A stretch of 64,000 nucleotides of DNA from Mauremys mutica. Taxonomy: Eukaryota > Chordata > Testudines > Geoemydidae. Within the stretch, counting starts at the first letter, position 1. The number at the start of each line of letters is the position of its first letter. The DNA is taken from contig NC_059079.1 in NCBI RefSeq assembly GCF_020497125.1, positions 6,913,053 to 6,977,052 on the forward strand, given 5' to 3'. Positions 1-11,290 of the stretch are shown piece by piece. The notes under the pieces were generated by a model. The model saw only the letters and a list, made by a program, of their open reading frames with translations, was not told where the DNA came from and made no database searches. The position numbers were made by a program, and so were the translations under genes.

Positions 1-261
1 ACTTCTTCTTTATTCTCCTGTTTAAAATGCTTGCATCATCCAATCAGAAAGCAAAAATGACACCATGTGACTCAGATGCCAAGCACAGAGATCAAATACC
101 AAAGAATTAAAGCGTACAGTTTCTAAACCACCCACAGGCTGAAAATTGCTCATCCACATCATAGAGTTACTATTCATCCATATCATTTTTTAAAAGAAAA
201 TTGCAATTTTGATGACCCCCTCCATAAATAAATGTCAATGAAATTTCCCCAATCAACTACA
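1..261. other. unassigned AT-rich sequence
   Basis: No gene, RNA or repeat family recognised. The composition is AT-rich and it leads into the A/T-homopolymer element that follows. Confidence 0.4.
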
Positions 262-414
262 ATTTTTTCAACTGGTTGTACAGCCGATCAACATTTTTTT
301 TTTCAAAATTTGAATTTTTACATAGGCATTTCAAATTTCAGCAACACAAACATGAAAAAAAAAGTCAATCCAGTTTTCATGGTTTCATTCACCTCGTGTT
401 TTTGACCAGCTCTA
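262..414. repeat. AT-rich short element ending in gaccagctcta
   Basis: A stretch rich in runs of A and T with repeated aaattt words, ending in tttgaccagctcta at 401-414. Similar A/T-run sequence with a gac(c/t)agctcta-like edge recurs near 32.0, 36.5, 53.7 and 59.6 kb, so I read it as one copy of a dispersed non-autonomous element. The left edge is uncertain (actggttgtacagcc near 270 may be its degenerate counterpart). Class unknown. Confidence 0.45.
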
Positions 415-2189
415 CTTGTGAATAACAAAGTACATGAAGAAAGTCAAAGATTCAAGAACGAAGCAAAGATTAAATTAGTGGACTGATCTAATTTGAGTTA
501 ATGAATAACTCAACCAGCTCAGAGACCCCGCCATGCTCTTTCACAAACATTGGCCCATTTTTGCGGGATGAATTTTGGATTCTTAAGTGGTGGAACACCA
601 CATCTTCCATCTTCACCTACTCACTTGTCAATTCAATCAGGCGAGAAACAAGACCAGGGCTTGGTCCATAAACTGATTGAGATGCCATGATTGAAACAAT
701 CTGGCCTGCAGTAACAGAGAATTAAGTTTCCAGTCCCATTCCCAATGAAGCCAATGGCAAAGTCCTCATTCACTTCAAATGGAGTGGGATCAGGCTACAG
801 TTCATACTGTGGCTGTGCATGGGTATGCGGTGGAATGGATACACTGCCAAAAGGTGCAGGCCTGGAATCCTTCCCCCGGACAGGGGTGTGTTTAACACTA
901 TTCAGCAATACTCGACAGTGGCACAGGGCAGTAAGTGAAGGAAAATGCCATGCCCATTTGGAAATGCAGGGGAATTTTAATGGAGGGAGGGAAGCACTTA
1001 ATCAGCTGGGAATTTAACTACGCATGCAATAACATCCTTGGCATGGAGCATTTCCTGCGGATTATGTACCTTGGGGCAATCTCTTAACCACTTGCTAATC
1101 CCTAGGAAATGCTCTGCACCTCACGCATAGCTGCTTAACCCCAGCCCGGGTGGATTTAGTTTAAGTCCTGTTTCCTGTCTAGAGGTGGTGTTGTGAGGCT
1201 GAATAAAGCAATAATGACTTTAAATAGAGCTGCCACTTGAGCAGCACCACTGAAGAAGCCAGTAGTGATGCTTGTGTGAGTATGGCTTTCTGGTCTCGCT
1301 GCTTTCAAAGAACAGTCCATTTCTCTGGCAAGGGGGGGAAGTGTCATTTTTTTGTTTAGAGCCTGATCCAATGCTTATCGATGTCAATGGAAAGCATCTT
1401 ATTGAGTTTAATGGAAAGTGGGCTGGGTCTTTGGAGACCAGAACATTTAGGACTGCTTAGAAATGCAGAATGTGAACCACTGGCTGAAACATGGATGTCT
1501 CTGTACCTTGAGCTAGTATGTTCCACACTACCCCTGGTTTTCTTCTTTCTGACTTGATTCAACAATCTAAGAGTTCTGAATCCAAGCTCTGTTGTTCGTG
1601 GACCTGTCAGAGGCCCTTTGGTAGAAATAACACAGCGCATCTTCTGCAGAATGTGCCGTGCAAACAGAACTTGAAAACCCAAAGAAGTCAATCTGTCTTT
1701 GACTTTGAAGAAACGTTAGGCATAACAATGCAAAGACGATGACATCGCAGCCTGAGGAATGCACCGCTGCTATGGAACAGATGGTGCGAAGACATTTTTT
1801 CATTTGATTTTATTAAGGTTTTGTTAATGAACTTGCCACCTAGGAAGCTCTGGGTGAAATGTTCGAACTTGGAGTAATCAGAACATTCATTGTTTCGGAT
1901 ACACTGAAAATCAACAGCTCTGCTTAAGCGGAATATAGTTGTAGAAAAACACAAAGATACAAACCATGATTTATTATTCAAATTGGCTTCTGCATAATGA
2001 ACAACACCGCTCCTTTCAGATTTCAAGACCTGATTTTCCTCTTCCTTATGTTAATATAAGTTGGGAGTAACTCAGTCAAAAGCAGTGGATTTCCATCAGT
2101 TCCTCCACCAGTATAAAATTGAGCTTACTGAGAGGAAAGTGGGATACCATCAGCCAAACTTTTAAATGGACTGATAGATTTTAAGTCTG
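415..2189. other. unassigned non-coding sequence
   Basis: About 1.8 kb in which I recognise no repeat family. Open frames here are short (up to 112 codons), overlap on both strands and show no protein family. Nothing supports a gene. Confidence 0.4.
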
Positions 2190-2645
2190 CAAGGGACATT
2201 AGATCTTCTAGTCTGACCTCCTTATAACGTAGGATATAGAATGTCAGCCAGTTACTCCAGTATTGAGCCCTGCTGACTTGTGTTTGACTAAAGCATCTCT
2301 TTCAGACAGCCATCCAGTCTGGATCTGAAGATTTCAGAAGGAGAATCCCATCACTTCCCTTGGTGGTTGGTTAATGGATAATCACCCTCAGCATTAAAAA
2401 CGTGTCCCTTATTTCTAATTTACATTTGTCTGGCTTTTAACTTCTAGCCATCGGTTCTTGTTGTGCCATTAAAACAAAAACCCTTTAGTACTCTGTATTT
2501 TCTCACCAAGAAGGTACTTATTCACTGTACACTGTAATCAAGTCACCTCTTGATCTCCTTTTTGATAAACTAAACAGACGGAACTCTTTAAGTCTCTCAG
2601 AAGAAGGCATTGTTCTAGCCTGCGAATCATATTGATTTCCATATG
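2190..2645 (-). mobile_element. CR1 LINE, 5'-truncated 3' part
   Basis: The plus strand shows the reverse complement of a CR1 3' region: ctagtctgacctcc near the 3' end, then words such as aagtcacctcttgatctcc and actctttaagtctctcag that recur in other CR1 copies of this window (9.5 kb, 55.5 kb). Only the untranslated tail and the end of ORF2 remain and no frame is intact. It appears older than the copy at 21.6 kb because the line-up is more diverged. Confidence 0.75.
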
Positions 2646-2963
2646 GCTTGACTTCACTGGAGTTATGCCAGCTGAGAATTTGCCTGTATATTTCAATTTT
2701 AGCTAATGTTTTATGGTTTCAGTTAGAAGGCTTCCATAGAGATGATAAGCTATTTGTAATGAATCTCTCTCTTGAACTGAGTTAAGCAATTAAATGGGGA
2801 AGAAGTCACCCCTGTGTGGAGGACCAGCACAAGGTCTCTGACCCACTTAAACCCCATTTTGAGGGCTTAAATTTGACTTAAGTGGAGCAAAAGCCTGGTG
2901 GGGGAATCTTTAAACAGGGGTATATTTCATCCATGAAGATGGATTCTCAGTTGAAATAAAGGA

Positions 2964-3165
2964 TGGGAGGGATAGCTCAGTGGGTTGCGCATTGGTCTAC
3001 TACACCCAGGGTTATGAGTTCAATCTTTGAGGGGGCCATTTAGGGATCTAGGGCAAAAGTTTTTTTGTCAGGGACTGTATTTGGTCCTGCTAGTGAGGGC
3101 AGGGGACTGGACTCCATAACCTTTCAAGGTCCCTTCCAGTTCTAGGCAATAAGGTATCTCTCCAT
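2964..3165 (+). mobile_element. tRNA-derived SINE (turtle Pol III type)
   Basis: The head gggatagctcagtgggttg resembles a Pol III A box and gagttcaatctttgag a B box. The body (gggggccatttagggatct) and the tail (tggactccataacctttcaa, ggtcccttccagttctagg) match the four other SINE copies in this window. The tail resembles a CR1 3' end, which fits mobilisation by CR1 machinery, as known for tortoise Pol III SINEs. Not a tRNA gene: the anticodon half has diverged and no cloverleaf closes. Confidence 0.85.
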
Positions 3166-3225
3166 TTTATTTATTTGCACCGGCTTAGAATCTGGCCCAT
3201 GGTAAGTAACATTAACTCAATGAAG

Positions 3226-3312
3226 AGCCAGATCCTCAACTGATGTAAATTGGCCTAGCCCCATTCAAGTCAACAGAGCTATGCTAATTTATCCCAGCCG
3301 AGGATCTGGCCC
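3226..3312. repeat. short palindromic repeat (gatcctcaactg type)
   Basis: The left arm gccagatcctcaactgatg is matched in inverted order by cccagccgaggatctggcc, around a centre holding attcaagtcaaca. It is one of many short imperfect palindromes in this window built around a cattgacttcaatgg-like core; another with the same gaggatctggcc end lies at 54.6-54.7 kb. Confidence 0.6.
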
Positions 3313-5029
3313 TACATAATTAGTGACTGAATCACCACCGTGATGCTCCATATTTATGGTGATGTAGCTCCCCTGGCTTCAGGAGGGTGACACTGGTGTA
3401 AAGCTGTGGTATCTGAGGTCCATTCCTCTTTGTGATCATTAGACGAAATAAAGAGTCTTGCCTACATCTGCAACATATTCCCTTGAATTTGATTAGTTAG
3501 GGGCTAATCCTGCAAGAAGCTGAGTGTCAGTGGGTCTTGGTGACACTCAGAATCTCCCAGGATCAGCCACACATCCATTTTCGTCCCAATTCTCTACTGC
3601 CCTGCACCTTGTGACGACTCTCTATGCAGAGTGGGGAGAAAGAACCACTGGGTGAGCGTTCTTCACGCCCGTGGGTGATGGCATTTTACAAGTGATGAGA
3701 TCCTCTGGTGTCCCTGAACTCCGCCCGCCCAGGATGGCTGGAGTGCACTGCACTCCGTTCAGATCCAGGTCAACCCTTGGTGTGCATCTGGCAAGCCTGC
3801 TACTCCAAAGAGTGGTGTAAAGCCGGCTGGCTTTATGCCACCTACCACTGAAACGGCAGCTTGCCTGCTAAGGCAGTTGTTCACCCTCCTTGTGCCTCCG
3901 GAGGCCACGTGGGGTGGAGGAACTAGCTCATTTTGAATAGATCAAAACGATGACCTAAAATACAAAGCTATTTTTTTGGTATGAACATTTTCAAGCCACT
4001 AAATTGTTTTTTTTTTTAAAGTAAAACTAAAGTCTCTCTTTATTTTACTTGGAAAAGTAACTATTTCCCACAAACATTTCCTAAATCATTTTAACAAATA
4101 AAATGAAAAAAATAATTAGTAATCGAGAAAGTTAATCACACGTACTATATACTTCCTCTGCATGCAGGAAACTGAGGCTGGGAGTAAGAATGGCCATGGG
4201 ACAATCTTGTGGTGGTGAAAGAGGCCCAGTGCAGTTTATTGTGTCAGTGAGCTATGAAGGGCAATAGTCACTGACATCCTGCACCATCTCAGCTCGGCTA
4301 GTTTTTCATGTCCAGAACTTGTGGATTGAGGCCGTCTCTGGACAAGCTCTTCTGACCGCATCAGGCGAACTGAACTGCGTCTACGGCAGATTTGAAAGAG
4401 GGGGTTTCAAAACCAGGATTTTATTTTTTCTTCTCTCGCTTTTGTTTTAGGCCACCAGAAGAAAAGAAACGACAAGTTAAACACACACAAACCCTACTGG
4501 GTGTGACTAGAGCCATAAACGTCTGAATTTCAGTGGTAAGATCGTGTCATCCACTCCAGTGGTTTATAACCATGCCAGCAGCATGAAGCCGAAATAAACC
4601 CAATAGGTCTGCTTTTCTGAAGGTTCCTCAATGTGAAGAACTCCTTGACTAGCACAGAGCTGCCAAAGCTGTTCCTACACCTCCCCGCAACACTCTCAAT
4701 GTTCAGTGGACCTGTCAGGGGAAAAGGGACACCCTGGTTATCTGTAGATTTTGGAATAGAGCTTGGGGGCTGTGGGCAGCTGGACCCAATTGAGAGCAGC
4801 TCTCAGTTATATCAGGGATCAATGTGTTCCCGCTCGGGGCCCAGAATGGAGGTGGTGGGAGGCACAGATAAAGGTCACTTTAAAACTCCCTTCCCCTCCA
4901 ATCCTGCATGAAGTGGGATGCAGAGGCTCAGCAAACCCAAAGCAGCTCATTTACTGGGGGTAGGGTGGGGGGGTCTTGTATACAATCCTCTGCAATGAGC
5001 ATGAGTAAAGCGTAGAGTGTCAGAGGTGA
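3313..5029. other. unassigned non-coding sequence
   Basis: About 1.7 kb with no recognised gene or repeat. It contains an A/T-rich patch near 3960-4140 and scattered short open frames (92 codons at most) without family resemblance. Confidence 0.4.
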
Positions 5030-5037
5030 GTGCTAAG

Positions 5038-5161
5038 TAGGGTGACCAGACAGCAAATGTGAAAAACTGGGACAGGGGGTGGGGGGTAATAGGAGCCTAT
5101 ATAAGAATAAGACCCAAAAATCAGGACTGTCCCTATAAAATCGGGCCATCTAGTCACCCTA
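5038..5161. mobile_element. hAT-type MITE, tagggtgaccaga termini
   Basis: The 124-bp element begins tagggtgaccaga and ends tctagtcaccctagt-like, giving inverted ends. It is flanked by an exact 8-bp direct repeat gtgctaag (5030-5037 and 5162-5169), the target-duplication length of hAT transposons. Inside are a G-rich tract and gacccaaaaatcaggactgt. It has no coding capacity. A related left end (agggtgaccatacgcc) appears at 10479. Complete and non-autonomous. Confidence 0.85.
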
Positions 5162-5981
5162 GTGCTAAGGGACTAAAACTTATCTCTGAAATGGCCTGAT
5201 CTTAGGGCGTTTATACAGGACCCTTATGCAATGTATTTGTATGTCTCTGTAGTTGTATATCTATGTGTCTCTCTCACATGCACACCCTCTCTCTGTATTG
5301 CATATATGCATGCAGTTTCATACACCCAAACACACATACCTGTACTTCTACCTTATATATGTACACACCTCTACCTCTATAGTATATAGAGTGGCATAGA
5401 TGTTATGCATATAGATAAGAGGGTGTGGGAATGTGCGTGAGGATAAAGAGAATGCAAAACCAGTATTTACATTGCAGGCAAATGTTAGGATCCCAGAAGT
5501 TAAGGGATAGGCACTAGTCATAAAAATAAACCTACCCTTCTGGTTTGCCACTGATATATGGATAAACTCACTGAGGAGTAAAGTTTAAGTTCTCACCTTC
5601 TCTGGTGGTGAGGTCTTTACTTCTCCCCCTGGCTTTCCTGACCGTTCAGAGGGAAATGGCATTTGCAATGGAAGGTTAAAGTGCACGGGAAAACAGTGAG
5701 GTTTTCAGCTCACTAGGGGAGATTTGCTAAACCAATGTTCCAGAGGTGCTAGCAATTTCCAAAGGCTCCCTTTCATTTGAATATGATTGTAATTCAGAGC
5801 CGGATCTATTAGACTGAGCTCTTAGCTGATAAAAAGTCAGACAGTCTATTGTGTTAAACCCATTGCAAATGCTACCACCATCACATCTACCTCAGTGCTT
5901 TAAAACTCCACTTTGCTCCCCAGCTAGAAATGTGCTGATTTTTGAATGATGCAACCAAAAATACATGCCCACATCCCCTCA
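5162..5981. other. unassigned; contains a degenerate (tg/ca)n-like patch
   Basis: No gene or repeat family recognised. From about 5230 to 5420 the sequence is enriched in tgtatg, catata and cacacat words, a decayed simple-repeat patch. Confidence 0.35.
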
Positions 5982-6240
5982 GGGCACATCTACCCAGCAG
6001 CTGGGCGTGTGCTTCTCAGCACAGGTAGACAGACACATGCTAGTTCTGCTTGAGCTAGAGTGCTAAAAATAGCAGTGTAGCCGGGGGTAACATGGGTGGT
6101 GGCTGGGCTTGACACCCGAGTACATACCACAGGGACCTGGTGGGGTTTGTATTGTTAGCACACTAGCATGAGCAAAATTAGAGTGTGTCTGTCTAATCGG
6201 GCTGGGATGCACGGTCCCAGCTGCAGCATGGATATATCCT
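5982..6240. mobile_element. palindromic element, ggg-a-tctac termini (PIF/Harbinger-like?)
   Basis: The left end gggcacatctacccagcagc resembles the gggtatgtctacac ends of elements at 41.3, 51.9 and 55.4 kb, and cagctgcagcatggatat-like sequence closes the other side. The copy is diverged and no clear 3-bp duplication remains. Assignment rests on similarity to the better-preserved copies in this window. Confidence 0.5.
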
Positions 6241-6245
6241 TAGGG

Positions 6246-6432
6246 CAGTGGATCTCAGTTTTTCCAGCCTATTCCAAACCCCTGTCAGGAGTCTGATTTG
6301 TCGTGTGTACATCTCACTTAAAAACGACTTGCTTACAAAATCAGAAATAAAAATACAAGCGTGTCACAGCACACGATTACTGACAAATTGCTGCTTTTCT
6401 CATTTTTACCATATCATTGTAAAAGAAATCCA
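6246..6432 (+). mobile_element. truncated hAT-type element (same family as 46.9 kb)
   Basis: It starts cagtggatctcagtttttcc, a degenerate hAT terminus, followed by ctcacttaaaaacgacttgc, gtgtcacagcacacgattac and catttttaccatatcattg. The same words occur in the same order in the complete element at 46857-47397. The right half is missing: the sequence switches near 6433 to other sequence ending with words like the tctacac-type elements (6440-6592). Confidence 0.75.
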
Positions 6433-6598
6433 CGTCCACGCAGGACCCTGGCTACGTACTCTCATTGCTAGCCCACACCGGAGTCCATGGTGCTATGCTG
6501 CTATGTCTTCACTGCTATTTTTATCCATGCTAGCTAGAGTAATGCTAGCCTGGGTATGCCTCCCCAAGCTGCAATCATACCTCTTGTCTGAATAAAGA

Positions 6599-6672
6599 GG
6601 GGTGGAATCCTGACTCTATTGAAGTCACTAGGAGATTTGCCATTGACTTCAGTGCGGTCAGAACTTCACCCA
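6599..6672. repeat. short palindrome with cattgacttcagtg core
   Basis: Inverted arms gggtggaatcctgactc and gtcagaacttcaccc surround gccattgacttcagtg. The pattern repeats at 14109, 18270, 26139 and elsewhere in this window. No coding potential. Confidence 0.6.
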
Positions 6673-7744
6673 GGGTAGCTGTTCACAATTTATGTTAAGG
6701 TTTCATTAATAACGGGTTTATAAATGCTCAGTAGATTTTATAAGCATGTTACAGACATGAGTCACATGTTTCATTGATGGTTGTAATCCCATCAGTAGAG
6801 GGTCCACTGAATCAGAACCTTAGCAATGTTTGATTCGTCCTCTATTTCGACAAGAGTGTAGATCTCAGGAAAAATGAGGCCTTTTTATTGTTACCATTTT
6901 TTTTTGTTAAAGATTGATTGAGGAGAATGGATGTATCAGGAAACGTTTCACCTCTAGGCTCTCCCAATGTATGCAGTGACCTAACATTCAGTAGGCAGGA
7001 GTGAATGGAAGCTGTTGCCACCCAACAGCTGTTTAATGACCTTTGAAAGAGGACGCTGTGATCACAGAACAGTTAGTACTGGACAAGCATCCGGATCGTA
7101 AGTGTCAGCCTTCTTGGCAATCTCAGCAAAGGACTGGATAGGTAGGAATCAGCCCTGGTTGACCTACAGTCTGCCTCCTACGGCTGGCCCCTGCCGCTAG
7201 AAAATGTGAAGAAAATGGATGGTTTATCTGAAGAAGGACTGCAAGACCAGGCCAAGTTTTGCTGACTCAAGCAGTCCAGAGCTTTTGGACTCTTTCGTCC
7301 TCTGAGTCTTTGAAGGTCACTCTTTCAATAAAAGGAAAGGGAACTGCAGTTTAAATTACCGTATGCTTTTATGCATTTTCCCCTGGGAACAGAGAGCTGT
7401 GCGGGAGTTGTCAGAAGTGCAGTAAATTGCTTTGGGTGACAGGAGGAGTGTTTTTCACAACAAGACTATTGACTACAGGATCCTATAATCTGTCACACTC
7501 TAACATGGAGAAACACAATTGCCATTTTGTGATGGTGCTGTTTGTTTCTTGGCCTTTCATAGGCCGCATGATTTGAGGGAGGTTAATAAGGCAACACGAC
7601 ACCAGATTAGGATCCTAGCCAGCCATTGGATGCCTTCTTTCAAAATGAGCACATATATGACAAAACGTCAGTAAAGCAGCAGCAGATGGCTCCAGATAAG
7701 GAGAGGAATTATGGCCTTATCTTAAGGTAAAGGGCTAGGATCCA
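6673..7744. other. unassigned non-coding sequence
   Basis: About 1.1 kb without a recognised gene or repeat family. Confidence 0.4.
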
Positions 7745-7870
7745 GGAAATCGAGGCGCTATTCCCAGTTCTGCCACAGACTTCCTGTGTGACCTTGGGAA
7801 AGCCCCTTCAACTCCCTCTGACTCACATTCCCTCCCAACTCCCTCTGACTCACATTTATTAAAACAGGAT
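7745..7870 (+). repeat. MIR-like SINE fragment
   Basis: cagttctgccacagacttcc followed by tgtgtgaccttgggaaagcc is the conserved core-type string of ancient amniote MIR-like SINEs. A local direct duplication of aactccctctgactcacatt follows (about 7809-7828 and 7838-7857). Confidence 0.5.
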
Positions 7871-8140
7871 TAACAAACACATGGGCACTTCCCAGTAACT
7901 CATTGATATTTGCAAGATGTATCAAGATTCTTGGATGGAAGGTGCTAAAGCAGTGCTGCATTACGTGGAATGGAGAGAGCCTTTCAAATGCATCAAGATG
8001 CATAGATATCTCAGTGAAAACAGTAGGCTAGATTTGTGGCTGGTTTGAAGGTGTATAGCTCGAATGATGTCAATAGATCTATACTGAGTTATGTTAGCGG
8101 AGATTCTGGGCCCCCGTTTTTAAATAGATAGATAAATAGC

Positions 8141-8286
8141 AGTGTGTGTGTGTGTGTATCTATATATCTATATATCTATAATTTGCACAGACATATATGT
8201 GCTATACATTGATTTATATCATATTATATGATATAAATAAATGTGTGTGTGTGTATATATATACATACACACACACACACATAGCT
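8141..8286. repeat. compound (tg)n/(tatc)n/(ta)n/(ca)n microsatellite
   Basis: Runs of gt at 8142-8157, tatatatcta motifs to about 8180, then gt at 8242-8254, ta at 8254-8263 and ca at 8267-8282. The second half is nearly self-complementary (tg, ta, ca order), so it could extrude as a hairpin. Confidence 0.9.
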
Positions 8287-9229
8287 AGATAGAATTATTT
8301 CTACACACATATATAGCTAGATCGAATTTATACCATCTTTCAGTGGCAGACAGTATCTAATGAGATGCTTCTGAAATCCCTTCCATGGGTGTAATTTATT
8401 TCAAACCCCAGATTTCCATTCTGGTTTTAGCAATCACTGCTATCTTAACTTCAAGCCTGTTAAGTCAACCTTGCCTGGACGATGAGATGATGTTTCAAAA
8501 CAGATCTGCTGGGTCCCCAACGGGAAAGTAACTTGGACTCAGGAGCTACCATTTAACCTTGGAGTCTCTAAATCAACAAAGCCGTTTCTGGAGCGGCGCC
8601 CAGAAGCGTGCACATTTTATGCTTTAACATGGCTGGTAAATCCTGGGTGGTTAAGTAAACTTAACCTTCATTTATGAAACTTGTGAACCAAAGGGTAAAA
8701 TGTGACTGGTGCAAAGTAATTACACCAGGGTCTTGGAAAGTGGAGTTATCACTTAAAGAAGCCGAGCATTGCTAATGAGTTGACGGAGAATTGATCCCTT
8801 TGTAATTTAGTTATTTATATGCAGCTCCTCTTTTCCATGCTCAGCTATAGGTCAAGCCCACTTTGAACTGCTCCGAGACCCCCAAGTTGGTCAAACAAGG
8901 TCCCAAAGCCACGGCAAAATGATATTTTAGAAAAGTAAATATTGTCCTGTGGGGCTTTAAAAAGGAGGAAAAACTGTTTGCTTTATAGCTTGTTCTTCAA
9001 ACTAGACAACTGTTTCCTGTTACTAAGGAGTCTCTCAGCAACGACACTGAGCTGCAGTTAAACAGAAAAGAGCTCCAAGAAAAATGTCACCAGCACATTC
9101 CAGGTATTTTTACATTACAGGGAATGAGGTAGGAATACGCTAAGGACCAGATTTTAAGAAGTATTTAGGCACGTAACTCCTCCTGATTTCAATGAGAGTA
9201 GGTCCCCGAATACCTTTAAAAATACCTGT
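8287..9229. other. low-repeat sequence, no gene seen
   Basis: No repeat family recognised. Roughly 8790-9110 has even composition and few homopolymers, which would fit conserved non-coding DNA, but conservation cannot be judged from one sequence. Confidence 0.3.
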
Positions 9230-9773
9230 GCTCATCTAGTCTGACCTCCTGCATCACACAGGCTATAAAACATCCCCCAAATAATTCCTAGAGCAGATCT
9301 TTTAGGGGGAAAAAAGGCAAGCTTGTTTTAAAACTGGTCAATGATAGAGAATCTACCACAACCCTTGGTAAATTATGCCAGGGGTTACTTACCATTACAA
9401 ATTGATGTCTTAGTTACAGCCTGAATTTGTTAAGCTTCAGATTCTAGCCCCTGGCTCATGTGGTGTCTGTTTGTGCTAGAGTGAAAAGTCCATTATTAAA
9501 TATCTGTTCCAGCACGTCGGTAGTGCTAGATGGTAATCAAGTCACCCCCTTCTCGTTGTTTAGCTCAATAGCTGGAGCTCTTTGAGTCTGTCACTATAAG
9601 GCAGGTTTTCTAATCCTTTATTCATTCTTGTGGCTCTTCTCTGAACCCTCTCTGATTTATCAACCTCCCTATACGGTGGGCAGCAGAACTGGACACACAA
9701 TTCCAGCAGCAGTCGTGCCAGCCAGTTTTTAATCGATTTAATGGGTGCCATGTACATTTTCTATCGTTCAAGT
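9230..9773 (-). mobile_element. CR1 LINE 3' part (distal piece of a split copy)
   Basis: Reverse-complement CR1. The 3' end ctagtctgacctcctgcatc lies at about 9237. On the minus strand 9757-9560 reads a relic of the ORF2 C-terminus with ELCVQF, SERVQRRATRM and KGLENLPYSDRLKELQLLS, the standard C-terminal block of CR1 ORF2. The copy continues at 11044 beyond a 1.27-kb DNA transposon. About 200 residues of ORF2 expected between the reverse-transcriptase motif at 11.1 kb and this block are missing, so it also has an internal deletion. Confidence 0.85.
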
Positions 9774-11043
9774 CAGAGGCGGATTAAGATTTATTGGGGC
9801 CCTGGGCACAAAGAACGTTTGCCCCCCCCTCCTCCGCTGCCATGGGGCCTCACCCCCTGCTCCTCCCCTTCCCCCTTCCCCCAAGGCCATGCCCCCTGGC
9901 CTGGCCAGAAGCAGGCTGTGGCAAGGGTTGCCCAGGGAGCCCAGGCTGCTGTGGGGAGCCCTGGCCCAGATGGCGCTCCCTTGGGGGCACGGACACAGGC
10001 CGGGGGCTGCTCTTGGGCACTCTGCTCCTGCCCTGCCCAGGGGTGGTGGAGGATCTGGGGCTCCCCACAGCTGCCCGGGGCTCCCTGGAAGGCTCTTATC
10101 ACAGTGTAGGGCAGTGGTCCCCAAAGTGTGGGGCGCCCCACCATAGGGGAGCATGGAGGAATGTGGCGGGGCCGGGGTCGGCCCTCACGGGGGGTGGTCA
10201 GAGAGCACCACCCAGCCCTGCTGTGCGCCCAGCTCTGTTCTGGCCCTGCCACGGCCATGCCCCCAACCCCAGGTATGGCTCTGCTCCCAGCTATGGCTGC
10301 ACTCCTGGCCGCAGGCCCAGCCACACCTCCAGCCTTGCTCCTGACCACGGCCCCCGGCCCCACCACAGCTCACAGCTCCCCCTCCCTTCTCTGTCCCTGG
10401 CTCCCGGCGTGGGGGGGCAGGGGGTGTGGACTGGGGAAGGCAAGGGCACAACCAAAAAAGTTTGGGGTCCCTGGCCTAGGGTGACCATACGCCCTGTTTT
10501 GGCCCCAGACATCCCGACTTTTTTTGGTGGAACTGAGCATTTGTCCCATTTGCTCTTGCTAGCTGGTCACCACTTGGCAAGAGTCAACGGGCCAAATGCC
10601 CTTCTGCCAGCAAGAGGCTCGGGGAGGTGAGTGGAGGGGTTCTGGCCAGCCCTGCACAGGGGCAGAGGGGGGCTTGGGTGAGTGGCTTGGGCCAACTCCG
10701 TGTAGAGGAGGTGGGGGGGGGGAGCGGGGGAGAGGGGCTTGGGCCAGCTTCGTGTGGGGGAGGAGAGGGGGAGAGGGGCTTGGGTTAGCTCCAGGGGGTA
10801 GGGATGGGTGGGCGGGAGAGGAGCTTGGACGAGTGGCTCATCACCCTCCGCCCTGAGGAGGGCAGGGGGAAGACACTCTCCCTCCCCCAGCTCCGCCTCA
10901 GAGAGAAAAGGAGGAGCAGGGCCATAAGCAGCAGAGGCGGAGAAGGGGGCAGAGCCAACGTGCTGGCGCTCCTGTGGGGGCCCCCAAATTGGCCGGGGCC
11001 CCTGGGCCCAGGCCCCGTCGGCCCATATGGTAATCAGCCACTG
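9774..11043. mobile_element. 1.27-kb GC-rich hAT-type element inside CR1
   Basis: The ends are cagaggcggattaag and, inverted, ggtaatcagccactg, so they share cag(a/t)ggc(g/t)gatta as terminal repeats. The flanks gttcaagt (9766-9773) and gtcctagt (11044-11051) match at 6 of 8 positions, a decayed 8-bp duplication. The interior is very GC-rich with no transposase resemblance; the long frames here, up to 278 codons and open on both strands, reflect composition. A second element (10112-10473) sits inside. Confidence 0.75.
10112..10473. mobile_element. hAT-type MITE nested in the 9774-11043 element
   Basis: It begins cagtggtccccaaagtgtgg and ends gtttggggtccctg, an inverted pair. The flanks gtgtaggg (10104-10111) and gcctaggg (10474-10481) match at 6 of 8 with a central TA. 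Immediately right, agggtgaccatacgccctg resembles the left end of the MITE at 5038, so a third fragment may be present. Non-coding. Confidence 0.7.
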
Positions 11044-11290
11044 GTCCTAGTATTTCAATCAAAATATCATGTGATACAAGGTCAAATGCCTCACAGAAAT
11101 CTAGGTCTATGCCATCAACACAAGAAGCTTGTTCAATCCAACATGTAATCTCATTAAAAAACAAAAATCAAGTCACTGTGACAGGCTCTTCTCCCCCCAT
11201 GAATCTATGTTTAGTTGCATTAATTATATTAGCCTTCGCTCGTTCTTTATTAACGGAGTCCCAGATCGGCCACTCCAGCATCTTGCCTGC
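11044..11290 (-). mobile_element. CR1 LINE, proximal piece of the split copy
   Basis: On the minus strand around 11164-11060 the translation contains LDFCEAFDLVSHDILIEI, which matches the CR1 reverse-transcriptase motif DF.KAFD.VSH.IL. This joins in order with the C-terminal block at 9.56-9.76 kb once the inserted element is removed. The frame is broken; the upstream boundary near 11290 is approximate. Confidence 0.8.

Noticed and set aside
2964..3040. Possible tRNA gene (A- and B-box-like motifs); the same at 25493, 40012, 46900 and 12888.
   Set aside because: The motifs belong to tRNA-derived SINEs or a palindromic repeat with long non-tRNA bodies; no cloverleaf can be closed.
9741..10856. 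Many long open frames (up to 278 codons) in a GC-rich block, looking like a proline/glycine-rich gene or CpG-island promoter.
   Set aside because: The block has hAT-type inverted ends and flanking 8-mers and contains a second element. Frames are open on both strands at once, as expected from GC-rich, stop-poor sequence.
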